From Sphagnum magellanicum (Eukaryota > Streptophyta > Sphagnopsida > Sphagnales > Sphagnaceae): a stretch of 64,000 nt of DNA. The DNA lies in the NCBI GenBank assembly GCA_021904315.1, contig CM038908.1, positions 32,850,001 through 32,914,000 on the forward strand, written 5' to 3'. A program made the position numbers and the translations under genes. Positions within the stretch are counted from its first letter, which is position 1. Each line of letters starts with the position of its first letter. This document shows, piece after piece, positions 19,901-31,815 of this stretch. The notes beneath the pieces are model-generated. The model made no database searches, was not told the DNA's origin, and worked only from the letters and a program-made list of their open reading frames with translations.

Positions 19901-22860
19901 TGGTTTAGGAATTTATATTCTATAATTTTTTTCCCAATATATCATAATTTTACTAATAATTTTTAATTTATACATATGAATCCATATAATTTATCCATCT
20001 AAAATATTTATAAATTAATTTTAAGTCATATATATATCCTATTAAGTATGGTATATAAACTTACTCTAAATATTTTAATTAATTTTTAAAAATTAAAATA
20101 TAAAAATTATTTATTCACATGGAATATTTTTAAATGGATCATGTATCAAATGTATTTAAGAAAAATGTAATAATTTTTTTATATTACCTATAGATATATA
20201 TATATATATATATATATAAATTAGCTCTTTATATGTCATAGTTCCTTATGTTTGTTAATATTCATATTAAATGATTGATAATCATTATAAAATAATTTTA
20301 TGACCATGTTGTCAATGTAATGACACATCATTTTATCCACATTATTTGCATATTCATTTTTAATTATATTTTAAATGATTTTATCATGGTCACATTTTCA
20401 AATGATATTTTGGACATTCATGTCACTTTGTCATCAATCGTGGATCCATATGGATGAAAATTTAGAATGAAAAAAAACATCATCCTTTTTATTACCAGTC
20501 ATCATCTACTAGTCAAATGCACCACTAATTTATGACTAAAACATTTTACACATAGAATTTGAAATAATATCCTATGACTACTTCAATGATATAATTCTTC
20601 AAGACATCTAGTCATTAATTTTTTGATTGCAAAGGACAAGATTTATTTAACTAAATGAAAACTTTTTGTAACCCACTTTACTCCAATCATTGAAATCCTA
20701 CACACCAATAGCCTTATTCCTTTTCCAATAGAAATGCAAGTTAATTATCACAAAAGTTTAACATCAAAATAATTAGATCCTTAGTTTTAATTATTAATTT
20801 CGATTCCTTTTTTTGTATTCTGGTTATATTCATGATTGGGGTACCAAAAAGGAATGACCTATTTAAAAAGGATTGTAAAGGATAATTTTAAATTATTATT
20901 TATGTTACATTATGGTATTTATAGTGACTTGTTATATGCCAATAGATAAAATGATGTCTTGTTAAATTAATGAAAATATTTAAAAATAATTTGGATGTTA
21001 TGTAAATGTCATTTTGAATTATTTAAACAAAATATATCAAGTGTCTAAATTACACTTTTAAATAATAATAATAATAAAAGAATGCATAAAATCATACATA
21101 CAATTTCAAAAAAAATGTATAATATAAACATGTCCCCTTCTATGAAAGTACATGTTCATTGGGTGAACTTGATGAAAAAATCAAATCATACAAAAATTTT
21201 AAAGTCTTGAAATTTTGAAAGAAAAGGCTACAAGACAAAGGATTCATTTTTTAACCATTTAGCAAAAAAATCTTCCATGGGTTCAAAATGTTCAACTTTA
21301 GGTGTAGGTCACATGTGTAGAAAATAATTTTGCCAAAAAGCATGTTTGGTTATTCATTGAAACTCATTTTGGGATTTCCTTTTTTTTTTTGTTTTTGGTT
21401 ATAAACAAAAATAATGATACACAATTATGTATGCATGTGAAAATTCATCATTGTCATATGAATTATCTTAAATTAGACTATTCAATTTTTCTCATTTAAA
21501 TTTGTTTCAAGTAAATGTTATTTGCAAAAAGTAGCCCTATAAAAGTCTTGGAGTCCATTTTCCTCTTTTTAAAACCCCAACCTTTGAATAGGCCCCTTCA
21601 AAGATTGATTATAAAACATTAGATGTATGTTCTAAAAGTATGGGATAATAAGTTACGAAATGTTTACTTTTAGTGGAATTAACAAATAAAAATGTAGCTT
21701 TCCATCCCTTGAGAATGTCCAATAATTAAATTTCTCCCCTTGCATCACGTAATAAAATCATAAAATTTGGAATGTTAAGCAATGTAAGAACACCTTCATC
21801 ATTACACATTTTACCAACACCTTAAATTCAAATATACAAAAGATGAAAAAACAAATATGAATGTTATTGTAAAGAAAAATGTCACAATTTTTTTTTCCAA
21901 GTAACCAAACAATTGTTGTTTCAATTTTTCCAAATCCAAAACATACATTACAAAATTAATGTGAACAAAATCTTGTTAATTAATGTCACTTACAAACTCT
22001 CAAACTCTCACCTTCATAGTGAATGGCAAGGACTAGTTGCCACTACTAGAAGGTGGTTTCCAAGGGATGAAAATTTTATTTTAAGTGGCCCAGAATGTTA
22101 GGTTAATAATCCAAAATTGTGAGTTGATGAAATGTTGCGAGCATCCCAAGAAAGATTTAGCATGACCTAAAGATGGGTTTCTATAAAGCTACTCAAGCAA
22201 TAGAAAACTAATGAAATACTACCCTCACACTAGGAACTCAATCAAAATGTGGCAAAATTTTCTCTCAAAATTGTCTTTCCTTGAAAAGTTGGTGAATTTT
22301 GTTTTTAAAAATCAGGGAATTTGTGACAAAATATTCCCATTTTAACTTTTTTTTTCCCCTTGCTAGCATGCAAAAATTTGCCACAAAAATACCACTATAT
22401 CTAATCCTCAAATCAATTTTGGAATGAATCTCTTTGTTTTGTTTTGTTTTTCTCTTCTCCATGCAACTCAATATATATATATTTTAATTTTAAAAAAAAA
22501 TTTAATTGTTTTTTTGGTTTCAATTTTCTAAGATAACATCAATTTTCAATTGGTGAAAATCCCCAAGAAGATTTAGCATTTAAAGGTGACATGATGTTTT
22601 TAGAAGATTCTCCAAACTATAAAACAATGGCAAAATATTGCCCCAAATTAATAAGTTTTGTGGAAAAGTGATGAAGATTTCTCAAATTATGGGCAATTAA
22701 AAAATAAAGATACACTAACATATTCCTTTCTCTTTTTTCTTTTTTTTGGGCCATATTACGAAAATTTGCCAATAAAAGAAACACTGCAAATAGGATAATA
22801 CTGACACTAGAAAAAGCTATTTAAAGTTGGGCTTTGTTGTTGGGCACGTGTCGTCTACTC
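16997..22860. other. Long AT-rich spacer, no gene seen
   Basis: Nearly 6 kb with no recognisable protein or RNA gene. AT content is extreme at about 19.2-21.0 kb, including a (TA)n run at 20193-20218. Open frames are short and uninformative; the longest plausible one, 18057-18320, is hydrophobic and Lys/Asn-rich. It is probably ancient, decayed transposon DNA. Confidence 0.55.
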
Positions 22861-22862
22861 AG

Positions 22863-22917
22863 CATCGCCTTGCTTGGCCTTTTGGCTAAGATGAAGTGTA
22901 GTATTTGTTCTAGTCAG
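22863..22917 (+). ncRNA. U2 snRNA-like 5' segment, probably a pseudogene
   Basis: 'cttggccttttggctaagat' followed by 'gtgtagtatttgttct' matches the 5' portion of U2 snRNA: stem-loop I, then the GUAGUA branch-point-recognition sequence. Differences include AUCAAG to ATGAAG and changes after GUAGUAU. After about 22917 the similarity ends and no Sm site or stem-loop III/IV is recognisable. I do not see a clear plant upstream sequence element or well-placed TATA box. A truncated U2 pseudogene is more likely than a functional gene. Confidence 0.7.
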
Positions 22918-22949
22918 CAAGTTTCCACACCTATAAAAACACCTGCAAA

Positions 22950-23100
22950 AAAATTCCTAGGGCCCTTCTTTTGGGAAGGCCCTCGTCCTAGGTCTTTACC
23001 CTACCTCCTCCCATGGCCCCTTCTTTTGACAAGGCCCTCGTCCTAGGGCCTTACCCTACCTCCTCCCATGGCCCCTTCTTTTGGGAATGCCCTCCTCCTA
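22950..23100. repeat. Minisatellite, about 57-60 bp x 2.5
   Basis: The unit contains 'ggccccttcttttgggaa', 'ggccctcgtcctagg', 'ctttaccctacctcctcccat'. It directly follows the U2-like segment. A related unit recurs at 48005-48165. Confidence 0.8.
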
Positions 23101-23155
23101 TGGTGAATATAAACACAATATCCTTGCCTTGGTAGGCAAGGCCAACAAAGCCAAC
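23101..23155. repeat. Dispersed repeat, copy A
   Basis: 'aaacacaatatccttgcctt' followed by 'ggtaggcaaggccaacaaa' recurs nearly unchanged at 44032-44086. It contains the inverted words CCTTGCC and GGCAAGG. Confidence 0.8.
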
Positions 23156-23617
23156 CCACGATTCCCGTCCCTCATTGCTGCTACCAGCGAGTGTTTCTCA
23201 TTCGTTCTTTTTAGGGTTTCATCCACAACTCTTGTTTTGGGGCAGTATATACTTTCTGCCCGAAGGAGCGATCCCACCAAAGCCACTACTTCCTTGGCTG
23301 TTGTCACTTGCTCGCTCACTCCCCAGTCCGTCCCTTGCTGCCTGGCGCCTTGTCGAAGGAAATCCGTGCGCGGAAAACGTTGTTTGCCGCATTTAGTAAC
23401 CCAGCAATGAAGAGGAGATCAAAATCGGCACTCTCGATTGCGTTATTGTAGCTTCTTTCGCATACCTCTCTCTCTCTCTACGTGACTATCGATGGTCGGC
23501 CCGTCGGGATTCGTTTGCATCGAACAAAAGTGTCACGCTCTGCCCCGAAGACGCGGCAACTCCATTTGCATTGGTCCATCACCGCCGCACGTTTTGTCCA
23601 AAAACTTTGGCTTTAGG

Positions 23618-23960
23618 CTGTCAAGTGAGAAGGCTACAAGAGTAAGACACATGCGCAGACAGTAAGACACACATATTCATAGTTAGATAGATAGAGAGCT
23701 CTTGATTATGTTGTTAAGAGTAAAGACACTCGCACAGACAGTGAGAGAGAGAGATTGATCGTTAGATAAAGAGTTCTTGACAATATTCTCAAGTGAGAAG
23801 CTGCAAGAGGAAAGACAGACGCGCAGACAGATTGATAGTTAGATATATACGGAGAGATTTCTTGATTATGTTGAGAAGTGAAAGCCTGTAAGAGTAAAAA
23901 CGGACGGACGGAGACGGAGAGAAAGAGAGAGATATAGATAGAAGAGAGTTCTTGACAGAG
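23618..23960. repeat. Tandem repeat, about 100 bp x 3, in the ETHE1 5' flank
   Basis: Units repeat in order: 'agtgagaag', 'ctacaagagtaagaca', 'cgcagacag', 'tagttagata', 'agagctcttgattatgttg'. It ends about 80 bp before the ETHE1 start codon, so it lies in the proximal promoter or 5' UTR. Confidence 0.75.
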
Positions 23961-24039
23961 CCGAGAACAGAAATATCACGCAGGAGGAGCAGAGAGAAGG
24001 ACGGTGGACGTCGGTTTTGTGCTTTTGTTTTTTTTCTAT

Positions 24040-27000
24040 ATGCAAGTTCTCGGCTCTTCGTGGTTTGTGAATCCGATCAAGTTGCATCGTGTTCTGCCGG
24101 CTGTGAGATTGGAAGCGTCTGCGGTTGCAGCCATGCCTGGGGACAATGCTGTCACCACGCGTCCGGTTCTCTTGTTCAGGCAGCTTTTCGAGAAGGAATC
24201 GTCGACCTATACGTACCTGATTGCGGACACGGCGCATCCTGATCGCCCCGCAGTGGTAATTTTCGGAAATTCTTTGTTCTGTTCTGTCTTTTTTTTTTTT
24301 TTTTTCATTTCTGTTGTGAATGAGATATCGACTGATGTGTGGCGATAGCCGTGGAGTCGGGAATTGTATGCCTTGATGCTATGTGATGAGATGCAAGATG
24401 TAATAGAGCTTGTGGATGGAGACAAAGCAAATGCTGATCAGTGTCCAGATTGATGCAAATTGGAGAAGGACAGAAAGGCGATTCTTGTGCACAAATTCGA
24501 TGAATTTCAGATCGTCTAGTCTCTGCAAGAGGAGCCAGGATTTTGGGGCCTGAATGCTGTTTGCTAGAAATGAGCGGAGTGGTTCTCCACATGTCTAAGT
24601 AGTAAACTCTTCTTGCTGCCTGGATTTTGCTTGCAAGTCCCCATGGCATAGATGTTTGTGACATTTCGAGCTAATTTGGAGGATTGCAGTTGGTGGATCC
24701 CGTGGATAAAACAGCAGACAGAGATGCCAGTGTTGTGAAGGAGCTTGGACTAAAGCTTCTGTATGTCATGAACACTCATGTTCATGCTGATCATATAACC
24801 GGCACAGGACTTCTCAAGGTGTGTACTGCTGTAGTAAGCATTTGCTCCCATCCTTGCCTCATGCTATGGAATGAATGCAGGTAGCTCATCGGTATATCTG
24901 TGTCAACAACAGACAGCATCCTGTTCTGGATTCTTGCAACTCATTGTCAGCTATCCAGCATTCACAGACAAAACTAGGTGTAGTTATTGTATTTCCTCCA
25001 TAACATGAGCTTGCAAGACTGAAAGAGAGGAGCAATGGTTCCCATCTTGCTAAAACCCTAACAGTGTCTGGGTGTAGTTTCTGCGACAATTGCTCACAAA
25101 GCATTGCTTTTGTTAACATATTTCTACATATAATTTGGAAATTCTTGTACAAAGTACAAACCCTTGGTCCATTACTGGAAGGAGTCCTGTGATGAGTGGT
25201 TACCACTGTTCTCTCACGTTCACAAATTCCTTGTGCTCTGGCAAAACTGGTTGCAAGGTCTACGTCACAAGGCTATGTCAAGCCCATGTCTTTTAAGGGC
25301 AAAGTATCTCTGCCAGCACTGTTGCCCTGACTGACAGACTATCACAAGCAAAGCTGTAATGATCAGAGTGTTCGCTTTTTCTGGGCTTAGAAGAAGTTAG
25401 CACATGCAGGACTTGATTATGAATGCACAGTGCAACTGTTTGAAAAGAGAGAGGAAGATGGTATTTATGTGTTGAGAAATAGCAGACATAACTACTCAGT
25501 GCTGGCTATGATGAGATGGTGCAGACTAAGGTGCCAGGGGTGAAGTCAATAATCTCAAAGGCAAGTGGTGCCCGGGCAGATGTACTGATTGATCCTGGTG
25601 AAAAAATCTTCATCGGCAACTTGTTTCTAGAGGTTGGAGAAGAATCTTCCCCCTTGTAAAGTGAGAGTTTGACAAGGTTTTATTTCTATTGATGTTTCAG
25701 GGTTACAGCATCACTGATGCTTATTCTCTTTCTTGTAATGTGCCGCTAAATGAGGGATCATGAAACAGGTGAGACCAACACCTGGGCACACAAAGGGTTG
25801 TGTGACATACGTGACTGGTGAAGGCCTGGAGCAACCACATCCTCGCATGGCATTCACAGGCGATGCCCTTCTCATTCGTGGCTGCGGACGCACTGACTTC
25901 CAAGTACAAAGATGTTTCTGAGTGCTTTACTGCTAGTTGTGCAAGTTTCTTATTAGTTTTTCATGGCCTCCATGAAATGATTGGGCATCCTTCTGATTGT
26001 CTTTGTGTTTACCAAGTCATCCTATTGACTCTCCTTGCCAGTACCACAATTTAGGGATGAACTTTGTTTTGAGTGATACATCTATCTCTAATGCTTTTTA
26101 AAGTACTGCCCAATGCTCATACAGCAATACTAATTGGATGGATCCATGCAATTATGTGTTTATATAGTTACTTATTTGTAGATGCTGTGTGTAGGACTTT
26201 GGATTCATAGTGAAAGGTCCTAAAATGCCCAAGTTTCAGAAATGTCTTCTATGAGAACACTAGCTATTGATGACTTCACAGCTGCTTCAATAACCTCTTG
26301 GAATCACCCTGCTGAGAAGTGTGGTGTATGTGTCAGGGAGGGGATGCAGCACAGTTATACAACTCAGTACATTCACAGGTACTTATGCAGCTTCTACTAT
26401 TTCCCAGTTCCCCACCTGTCAGCTACATCCTGCACCTTGGGTAGTTTTACATATCTGCTGTGCATTGTAACAAGCTTGTCCAGTTTTTCTGTGGTTTGAT
26501 GCAATACAAACCTTCAAATTGGGCAAGCAAAAAAAAGCTATATTCCAAACTGGCTCAAGAGATACTATCAGAATATGTCTGCTCAACCAACAGAGCAGGA
26601 ACCTTTGGTCTTTCACTGAAATCATCAACAGGGAAATGGCTGACTTGGAGGTAAATGTATCATTAATGAATTCCAGATATGTGAGAGGCAACTTGCATGT
26701 TCTGCATGTGTGAAGTTGGGCCCAATTTCTTTGGGTAAAATGCATAAAATTCTTGTCTAGAGTTGTGTTTGTGGTCCCTGCAGATTTTTACACTTCCATT
26801 GGACACTTTGCTGTACCCAGCACATGACTACAAAGGCCAAACTGTGAGTATCCTATTCAGATTATCTGAGCAATTCTTGCACATCAGCAGATTGTTGTTC
26901 TGTCAAGTTGCAAAGAATTATTCTTAATTTGGCTAACTTTTATGTTTTCTTAATCCAGAACATGGGAACTTTTTGTACCAGCTGCTGTGTTGTGAAGCTT

Positions 27001-27697
27001 ATGAATGATTGCTGTGAGATTGCACTTTCCAGAATGATGGACTTTCTTGGAAAAGTATTGAGATAGGTGAATTTGCAACAGGTCACAACAGTAGGTGAAG
27101 AGCTCCAGTACAACCCACGACTGACTAAAGATAAAGTAAACATCAATAGCCTCTATCCTACAACATTTTCATGGCAAAAAGAGAGGGCTGTGCAATCGTA
27201 TATCCTTGTTTACTTTGATACTTTGAACTTCTTTTGCTAACATGTTTCTTTGTGCTGTGATGCAGGAATCATTCAAAGCCATCATGGCAAGTAAGTGTCT
27301 TCCCCTCTGCTTGCTTTGACAGATATCATTGGACAAAAATTTAATCCTCTGAAGGGACTTTAAAATTCCGCCTTATTATTGTAGTTCCTACACTCATCAG
27401 ATCCTGCAATTGGAGTGAGCAAATTTTCTGACATTTGAAACCTATCTGACTGTTCCCCACATTTGCTCTTATGACAGAGTGTAAGAGTAGTAACAGTTGC
27501 AGTATGAGTGCCATTGAAAAACATGCAAGAAGGGAGTGGCTGTAGGTGGGGAGTCTGGATGGTTGTGGTTTGCATTTCTGAATGACTTGTTGGATGAACC
27601 AGATTTGGGACTGCCATATCCCAAGATGATAGATGCAGCTGTGCCTGCCAACATGGTGTGTGGCCTCCATGAAGTTCTCCAAAGCTCAAGGGTTTGA
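24040..27697 (+). CDS. ETHE1: ETHE1-like mitochondrial persulfide (sulfur) dioxygenase
   Basis: Nine exons: 24040-24255, 24690-24818, 25525-25632, 25769-25903, 26337-26378, 26784-26843, 27082-27135, 27266-27290, 27603-27697 (TGA). All are in phase, giving 287 residues; Arabidopsis ETHE1 is about 290. Metallo-beta-lactamase-fold iron ligands are present: THVHADH (exon 2), PGHT and TGDA (exon 4), AHDY (exon 6). Also present are the family segments [13 protein letters not shown] ([17 protein letters not shown]), [19 protein letters not shown] and VPANMVCGL. The enzyme oxidises glutathione persulfide to sulfite in cysteine/sulfide catabolism. The N-terminus before LLFRQLFE is about 43 residues with Arg/Lys and few acidic residues, as expected for a mitochondrial presequence; ATG 24040 was chosen over an internal Met at 24132. 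Exons 5 (42 bp) and 8 (25 bp) are very short. Confidence 0.95.
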
Positions 27698-30600
27698 AAA
27701 TTATTCACTTGTCACCCTTTGCCTTCTGTCACCCACTGAGCAGAGCTCAAAGCATGATGTATCATTATCAGATCATCTGTGGGTTGCCTACTAAGTCTCC
27801 ATTCTGCCTCATTTGTGCTCGGTGGAGTCTACTCCTTTAGATTGTATATTTGAGAACTACACTATATATGGCTATTGCAAAGACATTAATGAACATTCTG
27901 CTTTATATCCTTTGTATTCTTCTGGATTAACCCATGTGTAAGTTGGGCAATCAGTCAGTATGCAGTCTCCATGTAAGCCATCTTATTTATCCCTCTGATC
28001 AGAAAGCACTTGGAGAAATTTCCTAGTGTATTTGGAGAGCACCTTATATTCACAAATATCCTGCCTAGAAAAGAGGAGCAATCTTATGCCTACTCTTGAA
28101 GAGTGTAGGCAGCATACTTAAAGGTGTAAGATCACTCCCATTCTTCAGGAGTAAGTGTAAGAACCAAGAACCCTCCCCCTTCTCTGACTTGTGCTGTATG
28201 GATGTTTAAGTTCATGATAATGTTTGCTAAGCAATGCTCTTGTGATGGGTAAACCTCTTGGGGACATTCCCAAAATGCAGGGCTGTCCTTAATTACCACC
28301 TTGTCCTCGGTCCCTTCTTTTGGGAAGATTCCTTTCATCTTTTCACCTGTAACAATTGGTCATATCATGATAATTCTAGCAAAGAAACAATTTGGAGACA
28401 ATCCATTTTTGACTAATGCTTTGTGGATTTTTTCTATTTTTCAAACTTAAGAAAATCATATGGAAAAAACAGAAAGGGGGAGAGTTGGCTGCTACCTTTC
28501 ATCTCCCCAGAATGCAAGAAACCCAAAATGCAAGGAATTTTGCACACAAAACTAAGAACCCTTAACTTTTTTCAAGTTTTGTTAAATTTTCAGGGACACT
28601 TGATTCTTTCATCTTTTGACATCCAATGGTTCGTATAGTTGATGGTTATTGACATGTTTCATGGTTTTTATTTTGAATTTGTGAAGTAGTACAAGTGGCT
28701 CCTTTTTGCCAATCCAAGTATGACAAATAGGCAGCTACCAATTTTTCAGAGGCGATGAGGTGGTTATGTTGGTGGGAAAGGTTGAAAACAGGTTATTAAG
28801 TTTAATTTTGAGTATAAAATTTGGAGGCAATCACATGGAATTCCATGTACAAAAACTGGCAGTCAAGAACTCAGTGCCAAAAATGAATGGCAACTGCATG
28901 CAATGAGAATACAAAGCAGGCTATATAAAAAATCTCTTAGTGGAATTAAACCCTGGTCATGAAGTCCCTGCCCGTTGCAGTAGAAGGAAAGTCTAAGGTA
29001 AAGGGCCTTATCATTGCTATTCCCCTATTATGGTACACTAATTCCCTCGTTACTGCACACTGTTGTTCTGTACACAAGGGGAACTCAAATTACACAATGG
29101 AAATTGGGGAACTCAAAATTACATGAATTAGTTGTAGGCCACAAGTTTTCACGGACTTATCATATTTGCACATTCTAGAAATTGTGGTTCTTGGCCAACA
29201 TGGGATAGGTGTCACATACCAAATTCTAACAAGAAATATTTTTGTATCAAGAGAATGTTTTGAACATGTTTTTAAATGTGGAATAATAGGGTGACTTACC
29301 TTTGATGTACTTGCCATTACAAAAACATGAATGGGTAAAGCCTGTTTTGGATCAGGAGTTGGGCCTAAAAAATCCTGGGGTCAATAATGGGAAATTTGTG
29401 CACTTCTTGGCTTGTTGTTTGGTCCCAAGTTACTATTAAGATATTATTTGTTTGGAGGCCAATGAGTTCATGTGTAAAGTCATTAAGGTCAAAAAGTAGG
29501 AACCTAGGCTTCAACTACTCTTATGCTTGCTTGAAGATGAGCACTGTTTCAAACCCATTGCTTCATTTTGACATGTTTTTGCTTTTGTGAACCATGAGGG
29601 TTGGTTGATGGTTTTTTCCCCTTCTCCCTAGGGAGCCACATGTGCTGGAGGTCCTTGAAATGTTATCCCAAAGCAATTTTTTGTTTTTGTGGACACATAT
29701 TACCAAAAAAAAATACACTCACTCCTTTCCAACTTTCCCCCCCTTCTTTCAAGAAATCCCCTTTTTTGCTATAAGGTGTTGGATTCTATAACAAAAAAAA
29801 TATGAAGCCAATTAGACCCAACATGGGTGTTGCAATCAACATGGAAACAAGTTGGCACACAAATGTACCCATGACAAAAATAATGCATTTACAACCTGAA
29901 TATGTTGACAAATATATAATTTTTTGACATTGCTATTAACTTGCAAATTCTATAACATTGACATATTGTTGAATTTTGTGATATGTTTCCAAAATTCAAA
30001 TAAGGAGAACATAAATATTGCACCAAACATATTAAGTTGAAAACACAATTAGATGGATAGTTTGGATTGTCACAATTAAAAAATTTCTAGATTGCAAATG
30101 AACTTAAAATATAAAGTCATATTCAAAATTAAATATTGTTAATTTTGTAATTATCCATATTGCAATAGACTTTAGTGAGAACCATGTTAAAAATTATGGA
30201 TGACTCTAAAAAAATGATAGATTCATAATGGACTTTTAAAATGATAATACTATGTTAGTCACATTAAGTGAAAAATGTGAATTCAAACAAATGTCATAGT
30301 AATGTCAAAATAAATATTAAAAAATAGGTCATCATCAAAATGAAGAATTCAAGACAAAGATGAATTGAAACTTTTTAAATATGAGAAAATTTTAATTTTA
30401 AAATCTTAAAATGTCATGATTATTATCATTTTAATTGTTCTTTCCCCAAAAATCACATTGAAATCAAACTTTCACATGTTTAACAATGTTTATAAGGTGA
30501 GATATCAATATTTGTGATCAAAACATAGAGGATAATTATAAGATTTATACTTTGATAATTATTATAATTGATAGAATTTTATTTAGTGTTTGATGTGAAC

Positions 30601-31330
30601 TTTTCAAAATATCAAAATGAATCACCTAACCTGTTTTTACCCACTAGAACATTGATATTACATTTTCAAACCATAACCATGACATTGATATTGTTATAGA
30701 CGTCAATTTTCACTACACATGATATATAATCTTTTGAATAGATGGTAGTCATTAGTATTACAAATAATTTTTTGTTAAAAGAAAAAGCATGTTGTTTCTT
30801 TTGAAATCAATGACAGGGTTTGATATGGATTGAACTTAAACTTCATGCTCTACAATAGGAACTTCTATGATAATGTTTGTAAACTTTGTAATGGTCATAA
30901 TCTATACAAGTTCAAGAACTCAAGTCTGTGCTTATTGTTGCCTTTCCCCTTCCATACCTTCCTTACCTTGAACAACAAAACCTTCTAGTATGATGTCATC
31001 AATTGGATCTACAATACCCACATTGGAATCTAGAATCATGAATTACATTTGACTTATAAAACAATTTGCAATAGAAGAAAATGTTATGGCAATTTGAGAA
31101 TTTTGACAATGAAGGTTGTGAAACAATGTAACACAGGAAGCTTTAGATGAGAAAACACCTTAATATGCTTATTATGTTAGAAGTAGCTCCTCCTTTTCGT
31201 TGCATAATTTAATTTTAAAAACTATAAAGAAAATAAGGGATTTAAAAAAAAATTGTTGAGGGGATGAGTTTCACCCTTCACATCTACTTCCCATGATAGA
31301 TGACAACTAGGAGGTCAAACTTTTTGCTCC
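27698..31330. other. Spacer after ETHE1, no gene seen
   Basis: No supported gene apart from the dispersed repeat at 28020-28335. From about 29.9 kb onward it is strongly AT-rich. Confidence 0.5.
28020..28335. repeat. Dispersed repeat family, copy 1 (about 0.3 kb)
   Basis: It shares an ordered set of words with 47180-47410 and 47780-47970: 'tatttggagagcaccttata', 'aaatatcc', 'atcttatgcctactc', 'ggtgtaagatc', 'gtgtaagaacc', 'aagttcatga', 'gatgggtaaa', 'ggggacattcccaaaatg'. No coding potential is evident. Confidence 0.75.
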
Positions 31331-31334
31331 CCTC

Positions 31335-31815
31335 CTTTTTAATTCTTGCCAAAAAAGAAAAAACAAAAACAAAAAGGGGGGATTGATGTTTCATCCCCTT
31401 TTTGCAACAAAAACAACAATGACAAAGGGGTGAACATTATGTTCCCCCTTGTTTGTGGGGTTTGCAATGAAGATGACAACAACAAGGGGAACATTACGTT
31501 TCCCCCCATTTTTGACTCCTATAACAAAGACAATGATGGTGAAGGGCTAGTCCCCACCCCTCCCTTGTGTTTTCAATTCCTACAATGAAGATAACAATGA
31601 GGAGGGGGCCAAATATTGTGTTTCCCCCTTATTTTTGGCTCTGCATCAGGAGGAGGAAGGGGGTGAGCATTGCCATCCCCCCTTCTTTGGTTTTTACAAA
31701 ACAAAGAGACAAAAGGGGGTATGAAGCTTAGCCCCCCTCCTTGCCCTTGGGTTTTAGTTGGTTCTTGCAAAACAAATAGACAAAGGGCCCCCTCACTTCT
31801 GTTTCTTGCAATAGA
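31335..31815. repeat. Tandem array of about 75-bp G-run/C-run units, about six copies
   Basis: Each unit alternates a purine part ('caatgatgacaa' plus GGGG) with a C-run part ('ttccccc' plus T-rich). The plus strand stays open for 80 codons (31346-31588), giving a peptide of repeating NNNDKG...PP units. The minus strand (31827-31573) is open too. Both follow from the repeat period being near a multiple of three; I do not call a gene. Confidence 0.75.

Noticed and set aside
23081..23410. 109-codon plus-strand frame upstream of ETHE1
   Set aside because: It begins in minisatellite DNA and shows no family resemblance; more likely promoter sequence.
31346..31588. Repeat-peptide ORF (NNNDKG...PP)
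   Set aside because: Openness on both strands is explained by a tandem repeat with a period near a multiple of three.
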